A stretch of DNA of 64,000 nt from positions 310,001-374,000 of the forward strand of contig MU400524.1 in assembly GCA_022578965.1 (NCBI GenBank), read 5' to 3'. The notes beneath the pieces are model-generated. The model was given only the letters and a program-made list of their open reading frames with translations. It searched no databases and had not been told where the DNA came from. Both the position numbers and the translations under genes were made by a program. This document shows positions 20,631 through 32,290 of the stretch, in pieces (position 1 is the first letter of the stretch; each line of letters starts with the position of its first letter). Source of the DNA: Xylaria sp. FL1777 (lineage: Eukaryota > Ascomycota > Sordariomycetes > Xylariales > Xylariaceae).

Positions 20631-21670
20631 ATGCTCTTACGTATCCACTACAAGTACATTGTAAGTGTCCCCAGATACTCTGTTGAATATGGCAAATTGT
20701 TCGCTGAACGTTCACCTAAAGTTCAACCTACATGGGAACGTGGATATATGTATGATCATGATGAAATAGGAGGTTATGTTTCGGTAATTTTGATTTGGAT
20801 AGCCAAACGGTTCGTCTACTGTTATGCTCTAATATATTAGAGCTATCCTTGCGGTCACGCCATATAGCGTCCCTTGGTGTGTATTATATCCGTCGAGCCA
20901 TGCACATGCATTCAAATCCCCAGCTCAGTTACCAGTTAATTTATTGAATCTTCATGATTAGGACAAATGTGAAATCGCCCTAGCCTGGCAGATAAGGGCA
21001 TTGTAACTCGCGGCATCCCAGCATCGCGTGCAACTGAGAAGACACATGCTAAGGGCCGGTGGTCAGTCATCCATAGTGACCAGGTATGTATTTTACTCGG
21101 ACTTTCTCGACCGTGCATGTAAAAGTAACTGTTGCCTACTTCGGTCAATATCTTTGAAAACAAGTCGGCCGTGTCGTTTACAATAAACAAACAAGTACTT
21201 CTCATCAATGTCAATCAACCCCGCCCACACTCACTCGCTCCCATTGACTGACTCCCATTTACTTCTTTCTATTATTCAATCCCATTGCCCCAGAAGCCTC
21301 GTCACCTAGCAGCACCTGGCCTAGCATCAGTTGCTTCTCCCAATGGTCAAGTTTAAAAGTGTGCCCCCAGGACCAGTTGCCAGCATCCTCCTCCTACACC
21401 ACACCTTCACTTCCCACTCCAGCCTCCAACCCACACCTTTTGGTCCTTCGATCTTTTGGTGTATGCGCTCCATACTGCCATCGAGTCGTCTGGCTCTCGG
21501 TTTTCCTAATTCTTAATTTGAGGTCTTTTATGCACCTCGGTTATTACTGCATACTGCATCTTGCCCAGACCTTTGAAGGTATACTTCAGCCTCTCCCATC
21601 CCACCAGCCATTCTACCGTGCACAAACTCGACCCCCTTCCCTCTCTACAAACACCCAACACATCATCATC
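20631..21670. other. intergenic and 5' leader
   Basis: About 1 kb without a supported gene. The last 450 bases are strongly pyrimidine-rich and look like the promoter and leader of the following gene; an in-frame upstream ATG at 21359 exists but has no conserved-looking sequence behind it. Confidence 0.5.
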
Positions 21671-24600
21671 ATGGCCCCCAAGTACTCGTTATATAGCAAC
21701 TTTACAATCACAGATGCACTAGAAGAGGCCGGCGAACCACAGGACGATGCCCAGTTTCAGGCAGGCGAACCGCCAGTCACTTTCTTCACTCAGCCTCCCA
21801 AAGATAGCGCTGCCGTCTTCTCGACGCTATTTGGCATGAGAAACTTTCGCTTCGTTGATAACCCCACTTACGAACGTGAAGGTAAGTACTGGTGGGCGGC
21901 GGAGATCCAACGCGTTTGTGATGAGCTGCGGCGAAATCTGCCAGACGTATGCAGAGATATTGAGGCTCCTCAGAGCTACTGGGACTTATACCAATACTTT
22001 GACGCCTATGACATCTACTATCGTGGTGCTCAAAATTTGTGGAACGTCATCAACACTCTCATCTTTGAGAACCAGTATGTGCAAGAAGTTGTGGGGAAGG
22101 AGCAGAGAATGCAGACAGAGCAATATATGCCGTTGTTTAAGTCTCTCGTTGCTAAATTCATGAGGAGCCGCAAAATACAGATGAAGCTATTAAGGTGGGA
22201 CGAAGAAAACCAGCCAGATATCCTCAAGGCTTTGACCATATATGACCTACGGCACTGTTTTGTGGCCTATGAGAAATACCCCGAGCATTTTCTCGAAGCA
22301 ATTCGAATTATCTTTAGAGAGCATTACGAGGCTCTTCGGAAGGGAGGTTCGCTCGCCACTCGTCTTGACAGCACAGAAGACCCGAGTATTGAGATAGAGG
22401 AGCAGCTTAGTGAGTGCACGCATGTTTACAGAATTCGCGTTATTCTTACTGACTAGGTGACGTAGGTGCGCTACAATGCTATTTGGACGAGGCATCAGAT
22501 GACCCTTTCATGGACAAATTTGAAATTTCCAACAGAATCATCAATGGGATCGTCATTGTCGACGGAACATCGCAAACGGCGGCCCGGAAAGCTGGCTACA
22601 GGCCCTCCATTCATTCCGCCAAGAACTCAAAACGATATCAAGGTATGATAAGCTTTGCAGAATAGTTATTTCTCACCTTGACCCACGCGATGGGTGTTCT
22701 TGTTCCTCGCTAACTATGAAAGCAATACAAGGTAATGGTGCTGATGAACAACCTCCTGCATTGGACGTGCCGGCCAAAGATGTCACTCTGTGCCACGAGA
22801 ATGGTAACGGAGTCCATATTGCAGCCGGCATTTCCGTACCCCAGCGATGCTCAAGCGCACCCATTATTGAAGGTGGTCTCGCCAGCATTCGCGGTGACCC
22901 TGCCCCCGAAAAAGTTCGTGTCTATGCCAACGACGACCATGAAGTTGATAAGAAGCTCATGGGATGTGAGAAGCCACTTGATCCCTCGACTACGAGTGCT
23001 GACACTCAAATCACAACAAATATACCTCAGGCTGAAATGTACCCTCCAGATAGCCGGTTCAAACAGAATCTGCCGATCATGAACCAACCTGTGCCTCCCA
23101 TCTGTCATCATACTTCCGGGCCAGTTAGCCATCATGAATCTGCACCAAGTCCACACCCAGTGGTACCCTCATCCTCTACCTTTGTTCCAGATCCTTTACC
23201 ACCACCTGAATTTTCGGAAGGTCGAGGCCGTGGCATGTCTCACGGTGCGTTCGCTAACCAGTTCCCAACGTACGCATTGTCTCAGCAATACATGCAAGGT
23301 CCTCTCCCGACGATGCAGCAGATGCAATACTCAGGTCCAGTTCATATGCAACCTAATGGAGGCGGCTATACCATGAACGCACCACCCCCTTACATTCAGA
23401 CAGGGATGAGACAACATTATAATGCACCACCTGCATTTGCTGATGGCGTTGGAAGTTCTATGGAGCATAAGAGAAATTCTGGCACACAAAATCGTAGCAA
23501 CGGGAAGTGGCAGCACGTCGGATCTGATGATCTCCATGGCCCCAAGGTTGTTTTTCTCAGGGAGAGCATACATAGCCAGGAAAGCTACAATCAAAGAGCC
23601 GGCCAATGGCAAGGCAAAGAACCTGATGAACCAGGTAGACGCACCTCGACTAGTAGCACTAGTAGCGGCTATCGACGATTCAGCAATGCCCGCCCGCAGC
23701 AGTACAATAACCATGTCCCCCCCCGTCAACCCGAACCATGGATCTCTTCAACGGGAAGCCACCCACCAACACCGGCGGGCTTAGGTCATTCATCGAGCAG
23801 AGACTGGTGTGTAAATGCTGGTAAACCATACAACAGGACTACCAAGTTCGATCCTTGTCCCTGTACAAAATGCAGTGACAATGATCGAACCATCTATATC
23901 AGTCGACTCAGAGACGGCTACCTTGACGACGACGGCAACATAGAGCGTCTCAAGCAGCGTTTTAGCAAGTTTGGTAAAGTTGAGAGCGTGATACCACTCA
24001 AGACCTACAGCAATTCTGCTCGCATTAAGTTAGTTTCTATTCCCTGAATTTCAGTTCATGTGTGCCTCGATACTAACCTAGCCTTTCGTAGATTTACCAA
24101 CCCTCAGTCCACAGTTGCTGCTGTCCACACAGAGCCTCAGATGCATATCGATGGCATGGGAGACAGGCCCATTAGTGTACAGTTCCAGCTTGGATCTCAA
24201 TTTTACACTCCAAGAACCTCTAACAACTATGCAAGTGATTCCAGGAATGGTTATTTTACCCGAAATGCTCTGCAAGAGCAAGGAGCACAAATACCTAAGC
24301 TACCAAATACTAGGCTGAGCAATTCTAACGTCTATTTACAACCTATCCAGTACAATACCTCTTCAACTAAAACTTCAGGTGGCATATCCGACCCCATTGT
24401 TCCTATAGGCCCTTATTCTGACATCAAGCTCAATGCCGCAGCGGAGTGCGCCATGGACGTATTAGATCGAGCAGCTACACAATCTGGTTTTGGGGAAAGA
24501 GACCATGAACGGGCTTCCTATACGGGACCCGGTTTGGGCCAGACTGGCACGCTCCAGCCTCTACACGGCCTTGCATCAACTGCCGCGAGGGATATAAATG

Positions 24601-26462
24601 GCGCCGCAAGTCATCACCCCATACATAGCTCTCAGTTTGATGGAACCACTGAAGATTTAGTCAGAAACATCACGGATCTCACCCAAGAAATCATCACGTC
24701 TCGCCAGGCTGGCAACCCCAACAACGTAGTACAGTTGGGTAATAACGCGCCACAGTCAGAAATTCCCTCTGGAAATGGGCAGAGTAGTCTGGGTCAACTA
24801 CCCAAGAATGGAGACTTGGCCAAGCTAGACGAGGAATCCGGAATTGATTACGGTACGGTTCGTATCAGGCCCGAAAAGGCTCGATATGTAGCAATACCAT
24901 CGGATTGGCAGCAGAGTCTTGCACCACTTAATTCCATACAACGGCCCGAATCTCAAAGCCTTCGTATTGCGGCACAAAATGGCAAGGCACCAGCTGCTAA
25001 CACTACTAACCAGATATCTCTACCTCTACCATCAGCAACTGAGAGTAATCCGCAGGTGCAAATTACAACAGGGGAAATCACTACTGGGCCACAACCCAAA
25101 GATGAGAACACGATGTCGTCAGACAATAAGTATACAAATAAGCACCTAGACATAAGTGCCCACGCAAAGCGGAAGGCTAGCGATACAGACAGAGATGAGA
25201 AGTCATCCGACTTGGTTTCCCCCAAGAAGAAAGTTGCGAAAGTTATCCAGCCAGATGGCCCTCTACCGGAATCTCAAGGCCCTCAGCCTAATAGTGGCAA
25301 GAAAAAGAAGAACGGGAACAAGAATCGCCAAAGTCCAGTTACAGAGTTACCAGCTCCCGAAACTCCTCCCACAACTACGCCCTATGAAACGCAGACGTTT
25401 CAACCTGTTATTGCCGCTTCCCAGTTACCCCAGTACCCCCAGGGAACTGTGCAAGAGGCGGGATTAGGGGCGTCAAGTCCACATGGTTCTAAGCCTATTT
25501 GTGCTAAAATGCCACCGACAAATCAAAAGACATCGTATAATGGAATCGAGCCATTTCCTACTTATCGAGACGGGATGTCTGGTTCTCGGCGTCCTATTCA
25601 TGGCAATCGGAATAATACGACTGACTTGGCGCCCAACCTATCAATTTCGAGCAATGCATCAACAATCATCCAGGACTCCTCCAATGGGAAGCTTAATGGC
25701 CTAAACCCAGGGGCTCACAACTTCACCCCTTCTCCTCCCAGAAAAAGTGCTAGGAATTTGACTTTGATGTCTGATCCTCTAACATCAACATCAGTGCCAC
25801 CGGCTAATGGTATAAATGGTGGCGGCGGTAAAGACAACACTGTGCCCCGAGTCACTAGGTTAGAAAACAACGGAGGCAGAGCGAATGCTGGGACCAGGCA
25901 AGGCGGCGGCCAAGGCAGATCCAAAAATGGCAAAGGATGGAAAAACGGCCAGAAGAACGTAAATACTCAGACGCCGACCGGCAGTGTTCCAAATGCCAAT
26001 GGCCCGAATTCCAGCGGATCAAGAGACGCAACACACACGAAGAAAATCCAAGCCCCGGCTAATCAGAAAGTCGAGGTATCGAAGCAGGGGAAGACGAAGA
26101 GCCGGGCGGCCCCAAAGAAGGGCGCCAAGGCGAGCGCCCAAGCCGAGAACCCGACAAGCAAAGGTCCGGATGGTCCCTCCTCCTCCTGCTCCTCTTCTCA
26201 ACCACAACCCCCCAAGGGACGCGCACCCCCAGCCAAACCCCTCCTCAACAGCGACGACTTCCCCGCGCTGCCCACAAGGCCCATCCCCGTCATCCCGGTA
26301 ATCCCGCTGCTGCCCATCCCACAAGCTGGTGGTGGTGCTGCTGCTGCCGTGCCGAATCCATGGCAAAAAGCCGGCAAGTCGGCTTCGGCTCTGATAGCGG
26401 GCAGAGAGAAGGCGCCGCCGCCGCCACCGTCTTTTCCTAAGGATGAGAGGAAGGGTGGATGA
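21671..26462 (+). CDS. giant, mostly disordered RRM-containing protein, function unknown
   Basis: Exons 21671-22409, 22466-22642, 22723-24028 and 24092-26462 join in frame to 1,530 residues. I do not recognise the family. Residues 1 to about 300 are folded-looking and helix-rich with many aromatic residues (KYWWAAEIQRVCDELRRNLP, QSYWDLYQYFDAYDIYYRG). The middle is Pro/Gln/Asn/Ser-rich. Near residue 685 a cysteine knuckle FDPCPCTKC directly precedes an RRM (about 694-770: RTIYISRLRDGYLDDDGN, LKQRFSKFGKVESVIPLK, SARIKFTNPQSTVAAV). The C-terminal 700 residues are disordered with basic tracts (KKKKNGNKNR; KTKSRAAPKKGAKA) and a DDFPALP motif close to the end, seen in several RNA-linked proteins. 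An RNA-binding regulatory role is inference. The continuous phases argue for one gene; two fused annotations are the alternative. The start at 21671 has a good CATCATCATCATGGCC context. Confidence 0.75.
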
Positions 26463-27430
26463 AGGAGGACCGGGTTAATTTCTGCCGCTTTGTTCTAGCC
26501 TGGGCGTATGGTGTGTGAGTGGGAGTCACGATTTACTTCGGGCTTTGGGGAGGGATGGACGCCAGAGTGTGTCTATCGACGTATATACCGGTACTTGTCC
26601 ATTCTGCCCTTCGAGAGTTGAGGGAGAGAGAGAAGGATGAATTCGGCTGCGACGCGTGGTTGTGTGGGCTGAGATGCATCTAGGGAAACCCAAAAAAAAA
26701 AAAAAAAATGGAGTGAAGTGATGGAGATGGGGATGAGGATACGCAGGATCTCCTTTGATTTTCTTTTTTTTTCCTTTTTTCGCTCTTTCGGCATCTAAGG
26801 GATTTGATTCGATGAACTCGGGACTTCGGTGACGTTGGCATGCTTTTCCCCTTCCATCTGATCTGTTTCGTGGGTATAATGAATAATGAGGAAAGGATAT
26901 GGGTTGGGCTGCAGACGACTTTGTACGATTACGGTTTAGGGAAGGCATATCCTCGATTCCATTCTGCGCGGGACGATGGTATTGCTTGGCCGGTACACGG
27001 GCTCAAGTTGGAGCATAAAATTATGGAGGTGGATAGTTATTCTCTTAAGAATCGAGATGCTTTTCTATTGAGTTTCCTTTACAGCCATATTGTGGATGAC
27101 CGATACCAGGTGGTATCATGATGATTGTGAAATCTATCATTCCAATGCTGGGCATATGGCCTTTCTCCTGCGCATTGAGAGTTGTACATGTGATAAAAAA
27201 GGCTTTGGCTGTGGAGATGGTCACCTAATGATGGATCTCCCGTATAAGCTGTACCGAGGCACAACTTGGCATAAATGCGTAGCTCTATGTGTATTCATGG
27301 AGTTATCATGTTTGAACAAACCCCAACGCGTGATATCAAGACACTATTTTGTCTTTGAGTGAATTTCCCTTCATCGCTCTGCTTCTAAACATCGTCTATT
27401 GGCCGTTGGTTTAGGTACAGTATACACATA
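26463..27430. other. convergent intergenic
   Basis: 3' flanks of the giant RRM gene and the complex I gene. A 17-base A run lies at 26692-26708 and a T-rich run near 26759-26780. ORFs here have no recognisable features. Confidence 0.55.
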
Positions 27431-28089
27431 TCATACATCGGACCTGACGAGCGTTGCAACAGCTTCCTCGATTTGCTTATCATTTAGTCCTGTGGTAGTC
27501 GATATTAGTCCCTTGATTTCGACCAGTATTTTGCCTCTCATTACGGGAGAATAGCTTTTTTTTTTCTTTTTCGACCATCACATACCTTCTAATGACTGGC
27601 TCTTCTCTTTTCCGAATTCTGTATACGTCCCTTATTAGCATTACGGTGTTTCTCCCTTTCCCCTCTTCGATTTTCCCCTTGGTATTTCCTCGCATTGTGG
27701 AATGACGAACCGTATCGAGCGTAGATCTTAGGGATTGTGCCGGCGGCTTCGCGGATGAGAATGGGGGTGTGTGGGTTGTTCTTCTTCATTGTAGGGTAGG
27801 CGCGCGTGAGGAATGTCCTGTGAATAGTATGTATCAGTCGCGAGGCTCGTCGTGCTGCATCGCAGCAACGTTTCTGGATATGCGAGGGGCATGTTGACGA
27901 CGAAGCGATCTCTTAAGATGCCGGTTACATGTCGACTCGGCGTCGGTGGTGTTATGAGGTATATGGACGTATGCTTGTTTCGGGGAGATGGATAAATCGA
28001 ACGCACCTCGTCGCAGCGCTGGGTTCGCCCTGGCAGAACAAGAAACGGACCTCCTTCAGGGCCTTGGTGAAGGCGTATTTGCTCGACAT
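27431..28089 (-). CDS. NDUFA2: NADH:ubiquinone oxidoreductase 10.5-kDa subunit (NDUFA2/B8)
   Basis: Accessory subunit of complex I on the matrix arm, thioredoxin-like fold. Four short exons: 28089-28007, 27817-27711, 27618-27586 and 27489-27431, giving 93 residues. The spliced protein reads MSSKYAFTKALKEVRFLFCQ, then SAATRTFLTRAYPTMKKNN, PHTPILIREA, ARYEFGKEKSQSLEGL and NDKQIEEAVATLV, which fits the fungal family end to end. The third exon is only 33 nt. Introns have donors GTGCGT, GTTCGT and GTATGT and acceptors CACAG, TACAG and CACAG. It has one cysteine (FCQ) in the usual place. It is divergent from the pyruvate carrier gene, another mitochondrial inner-membrane component. Confidence 0.94.
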
Positions 28090-28698
28090 CTTCACGGTTC
28101 CGCCGGCTGGAGGGTTGTTGTTGTTCGGGTGTGTTCGAAGACGTCGATGAGATAGGTAGGTAGGTAGAGTTAGGATGGATACCCTCGTTGTACCTATGTA
28201 GCTCTTGGCGCCATCCAGAGTCAGGGCATTTGCAAGCGGTTTGGATCTCCTTGGACCAATCAGGTTGTTCAATTGGACAGTAGGTATGTACATAGTACCT
28301 AGGGACGCAGTAGGTCACTACATATGTGTACCTAGGCAGGTACCTAGGTACGTGGAGTTGGGCCCTTCAAAGTTCAAACTTAGGTACTTCGTACTTGCCT
28401 ACATACCTACGCTAAACATGCGCCTATAAGCATATTACTAAATTCAGGCCACTATACTTAGACTGTCAAAGCCACAGGGGTCAACTGCCCCTCCGATTAT
28501 CTCCGGACTCCCCAACAACATTTCCAATATCTTTTCCACCTCATCATAGGTACTTAGCCAGCCCTCCTACGGACTATCGCCATCGCACAAACTCTCCCCT
28601 CTCCGCTCCTCCTCCTCCCGTCAAGTGCTTTCGACCTCGCGACCGACTAGCCACACATACGTCCATCGCGACAGTCGAATCTTCAACGCCATCCAACA
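28090..28698. promoter_or_regulatory. bidirectional promoter of two mitochondrial genes
   Basis: About 600 bp shared by NDUFA2 and MPC2. A GGTAGGTAGGTAG run lies at 28153-28166 and GTACCTAGGCAGGTACCTAGGTAC at 28327-28350. CT-rich leader before 28699. No other gene seen. Confidence 0.5.
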
Positions 28699-29392
28699 AT
28701 GCCTGCCACGACCACCATGTTCCGCGCCGCGAGGCCCATCTTTCAACAGACCTCACGTGCGACGTTTCGCAGCCAGTTCGCCCGCACTTCCGGACGCCGT
28801 TTCCAGAGCACCGTCGCCGGTGAGGGTCCTTCGGCACAGCAGCAACAGAGCTGGTTTAAACGCATGTGGGATTCGCCCATTGGCTTCAAGACGGTCCACT
28901 TCTGGTGAGTATCTGACTAGCCCATCTGTTAAGATGCTGCCCAAGTGCGGTAGTCTACAGTATCTCTTCGCTCTGTCGTTCTCTTCCCTTCGCATGTATG
29001 ATTGTGTCGCCATATCTCGTCGCACAAACCCGTTCCCCCGCATACTTGCCGTATATTCCGCCGTCACAGTGAACTAACCACCACATCCCACATCCAGGGC
29101 TCCCGTGATGAAATGGGCTATCGTTATCGCCGGAATCGGCGACTTTGCGCGCCCAGCCGAAAATCTCTCCCTAACCCAGAACGTCGCCCTTACCGCCACT
29201 GGCCTCATCTGGACACGCTGGTGCTTCGTCATCACGCCCCAGAACTACCTCCTCGCCGCCGTTAATTTCTTCCTTGGTTGTGTTGGTGTCGCCCAGCTCA
29301 CCCGTATCGCCATGTACAACGCCTCGCAGAAGAAGCTACCTGCAGTAGTAGAAAAGGAGGCCGATGCTGTAAAAGAGGCTATCAAGTCCTAA
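28699..29392 (+). CDS. MPC2: mitochondrial pyruvate carrier subunit 2
   Basis: Inner-membrane subunit that with MPC1 imports pyruvate into mitochondria. Exons 28699-28904 and 29098-29392 (193-nt intron splitting a Trp codon) give 166 residues. An Arg/Ser/Ala-rich leader of about 45 residues precedes the domain. Family signatures are HFWAPVMKWAIVIAGIGDFARP, LSLTQNVALTATGLIWTRW, VITPQNYLLAAVNFFLG and a last hydrophobic stretch before YNASQKKLP, i.e. the three membrane segments. The start may instead be the ATG at 28717 (MFRAARPIF), which would shorten the leader by six residues. The Ala/Glu/Lys-rich tail resembles fungal MPC2/MPC3. Confidence 0.94.
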
Positions 29393-30513
29393 AGATGATG
29401 CCATCTTCAGCGAATAGAGAGCGACGAATGTAACGTGGTTGACGATAGATGTGGAGGATGGTTGGTCGGACGGGATAAGAGAAAAGGCGTGGGAAATGGG
29501 ATCGGCGGATTGGGTCGAGATTATACTTCAACACGCATAGACGATGACGGCTGAGCAAGACGAAGCATTTATATAGACGATGTCCCTGGCGATTCACGAC
29601 ATACGAGGCGACTTTAAATCCATGGATGAATAATATGCCATGCGACGACGGAGAAGAGCGAAGTTCGTTCATTATTTCTGTGTGGGATGCCTCGTAGGAT
29701 CCATGGTTTTCCCGTACCAGTTAGTAGCGGCCGGGAAAGTCAAAATGTCACTGTACACTACCTAGGTACTCATGAGCAAGCAATCCACTGGGTATTTTGG
29801 TAATACTGCAATTTATTTTTTTGTCATCAGGGGTTATAGATCAAATCTTCTTACCTCATTTGCACTGAATAAGAAGCCATAGGTGGACTATCCAAAGCTT
29901 TGCTTTCTTAACTTGTAGAGTGTCTCGTTGCTTTGGACTATCACCAATGTGGTCAGGACTGCTGCAGCCCAATCTAGGTAGTTTGATCTCTCACACCACG
30001 GACCCTTAAATTGGGTTTAGCCAATCTCTATACTATCTACTCTCTTTTCAGCCTTTTCTCCTCGTTTCCCATGTTCTTTCTGCCAGGTCAATCATTTGCA
30101 AGCCAGGAAACGGGGTAGTTAGACTTGGGTTGGGTCTAAGGTTGGTATGAATACAATTTAGTTTGCCGTGGCTTGGAATTCGCGACAAGGGGGAACGCTC
30201 GAGTAATTTTTATGGACATATGCATCTACAGAGTCAAAAATGCAACATGGGCATAGAAGGTATCTACGTAGTGGTTGTAGACGTCTTTAATATGCAAATG
30301 ACAGTTAAGATGTAGAAGAGACTTGCGTAAATACCATTGTCCGTTACTGTAGTACTATGCCTGCCTACTGATAGTCATACACCCGTTCCCATAAGACAAA
30401 ACGGAAAAGAAAGAAGAAAAGGTGGTAGTGTCAACCTTGCCGTATACATTTAATTTAACCCTGACTTGCTTGTTGGCTTAGCCATATAATATGGCAACAC
30501 GGCCACATCACTT
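29393..30513. other. convergent intergenic, no gene seen
   Basis: 1.1 kb between two converging genes, AT-rich after 29750. A CTACCTAGGTACT motif lies at 29759-29771. Nothing else could be supported. Confidence 0.55.
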
Positions 30514-32290
30514 CTATCGTGGGTTGTTCTCCTCGTCATCTTCGTTGCGTGGCTCAAAGCTAAGCTATGTATCGTCAGCGCAGCTCAATTAAGGAAAGGG
30601 AGTAATGTTGCATGTAGGAAAGAATAAATAAGCCCAAACATACCGAATTTCCATTATAAAACTGGGCATCCCTCCTCCTCGCCCGTAGATTCTCCATAGG
30701 AACATCGTCGTGGCCGGAGTTGTCGCCGGTATTCCCGCCGCCGCCGCCGCCGCCGAAGAAGAGTGCGAAAACCCCGCCAAGAGACGACATGATCGCCCCA
30801 TAGAGCGTGGAGAAAACCCCGATGATGGGCGAGAAGATGCTGCCGGCGCGTGCGTAGGCGATGCTGTACCGCGTGGGGATGAGGACGAGGGTGGCAGACG
30901 GCGCCAGGCCGAGCGAGAGAAGAGACTTGATCTCCTCTTGCGGCTCAATGACTTTATTCGGCCGCGGCGTGAGGACAACGCGGAACGAATACGGCGCGTC
31001 GCCATCCGTGCGCTCTTCATCGACCCACTTACGCACGTCGTTGCCGAGCGTCTTGTCGCTGGCGAAGCGCGTGCGGATCGTCGAACCGTCTAACAGCCGC
31101 ACTTGCAAATTACAGTGGTCACCCTGTCCGGCTTTCGGGAACCGCTCGCGAAGAGGTATGGACGGCGTCTGCGTCGTATTCCCGCCGCTGTTGCCGCCTG
31201 CGTCCGCCTCCGCGCTTAATAGTACTCTGGCCCTGCGTTCCTCGGCCTCGCGCTCTTTCCGCGCTCGTTTGTCGTCTTCGATGCGCTTTAGTATTCTCTT
31301 TCTTTCCTCGTTGGCGTGTTGCTTGCGCAGTTTGATTTCGTTCGCGTGTGCTTGTTCTGGGTTTGGTGGCTCACAGCCGCACCTCTCGTCAACCCTTCGA
31401 CGAGCCTCATCTTCAGCCTCAGCTCTTGCTTTGCCTTTCTTTTCGGCTGCTGATTTCTTTTTCTCTTCATCTTCTTCTGTTGTTATTGCCTGATTTTCCT
31501 GGGTAGGTACTGAAGAGCTGGTTGATGCAACATTAGACTGGATATCATCGTATAAACTATCGGTGTTATGTGATGGTTGAGACGGGGCGCTCTGACGACT
31601 TGGCGCAGGATTTGCTGCCGGTGTTGATGAGGGTTGACTTGTTGCGCCTGATGGGATAGCTCTACTAAGTCTTCTGATAAATTCCTCCCTGCTTGTTCCA
31701 GCCGCAATATACTCTTTCAGTTGCCCGTTTCTATCCCGTGTAAGTAGTGTTCTTTCTGCAAGTTTTAGGGGCCTTAATTAAGGCCTCCTACTGGAGAACG
31801 GCGGATTGCGTACTGTATTATTACGACAGTGGGCTTCTTGGGCACAGGGAAAAGGGCCTCGAGATACCCAGCCTCTTCCGAGCCGGCGGGGAGTCTCAGA
31901 ATTACAGATTGGCTCTCAAGCCCATGCCGTATCTATTGAAGTTAATTATGATACTCACAAAATTCTATTAAGCTCATACGTACAGAATCATCGGTGAGGA
32001 ACTCGTTTTCCCATTGCTTGCTCTCACTCCCGTCATCTGTATATGATGGTTAGCCTATAATATGCCTACATTGGCAATCAATAGCATGGGAAAGGATAGA
32101 AGATAAAAAGTATGAAAACATCGCAAGGCTATCATATGTGATAGAACTGTTGGTGTTTATCTCATAGAAAGTGCCAGAGGAACAATATAGCAATGAGCGG
32201 CATTTCATTACCTGTGACAAAACAGACAACCTGCTTCGATTGTTGAAGGGCGGTAGATATGCCGTCCTGTAAGCTCCCCTCGAAAAACAT
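30514..32290 (-). CDS. UBX-domain protein, UBXN4/erasin-like
   Basis: Likely Cdc48/p97 cofactor at the ER membrane, acting in ER-associated degradation. Exons 32290-32212, 32036-31984, 31932-31814, 31730-30644 and 30564-30514 join in frame to 462 residues. The N-terminus (MFFEGSLQDGISTALQQSKQ, then VVCFVTDDG) and the VPKKPTVVIIQNGQLKEYI stretch form the thioredoxin-like UAS-type domain of UBXN4 relatives (about 1-110). A Ser/Pro linker and a highly charged coiled coil follow (about 190-265). The UBX domain covers about 289-370 (LQVRLLDGSTIRTRF, SFRVVLTPRP, LAPSATLVLIPTR). A hydrophobic hairpin-like stretch (about 378-412, IFSPIIGVFSTLYGAIMSSL) then a Gly run suggests ER insertion. The canonical FPR turn of the UBX domain reads TPRP here. 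The second intron is only 51 nt. Confidence 0.85.

Noticed and set aside
26840..27362. Plus-strand ORFs between the giant RRM gene and NDUFA2
   Set aside because: Lie in likely 3' UTR, no family features, low-complexity flanks.
30589..31493. Plus-strand and alternative-frame ORFs over the UBX gene
   Set aside because: Shadows of the repeat-rich UBX protein coding strand with no recognisable content.
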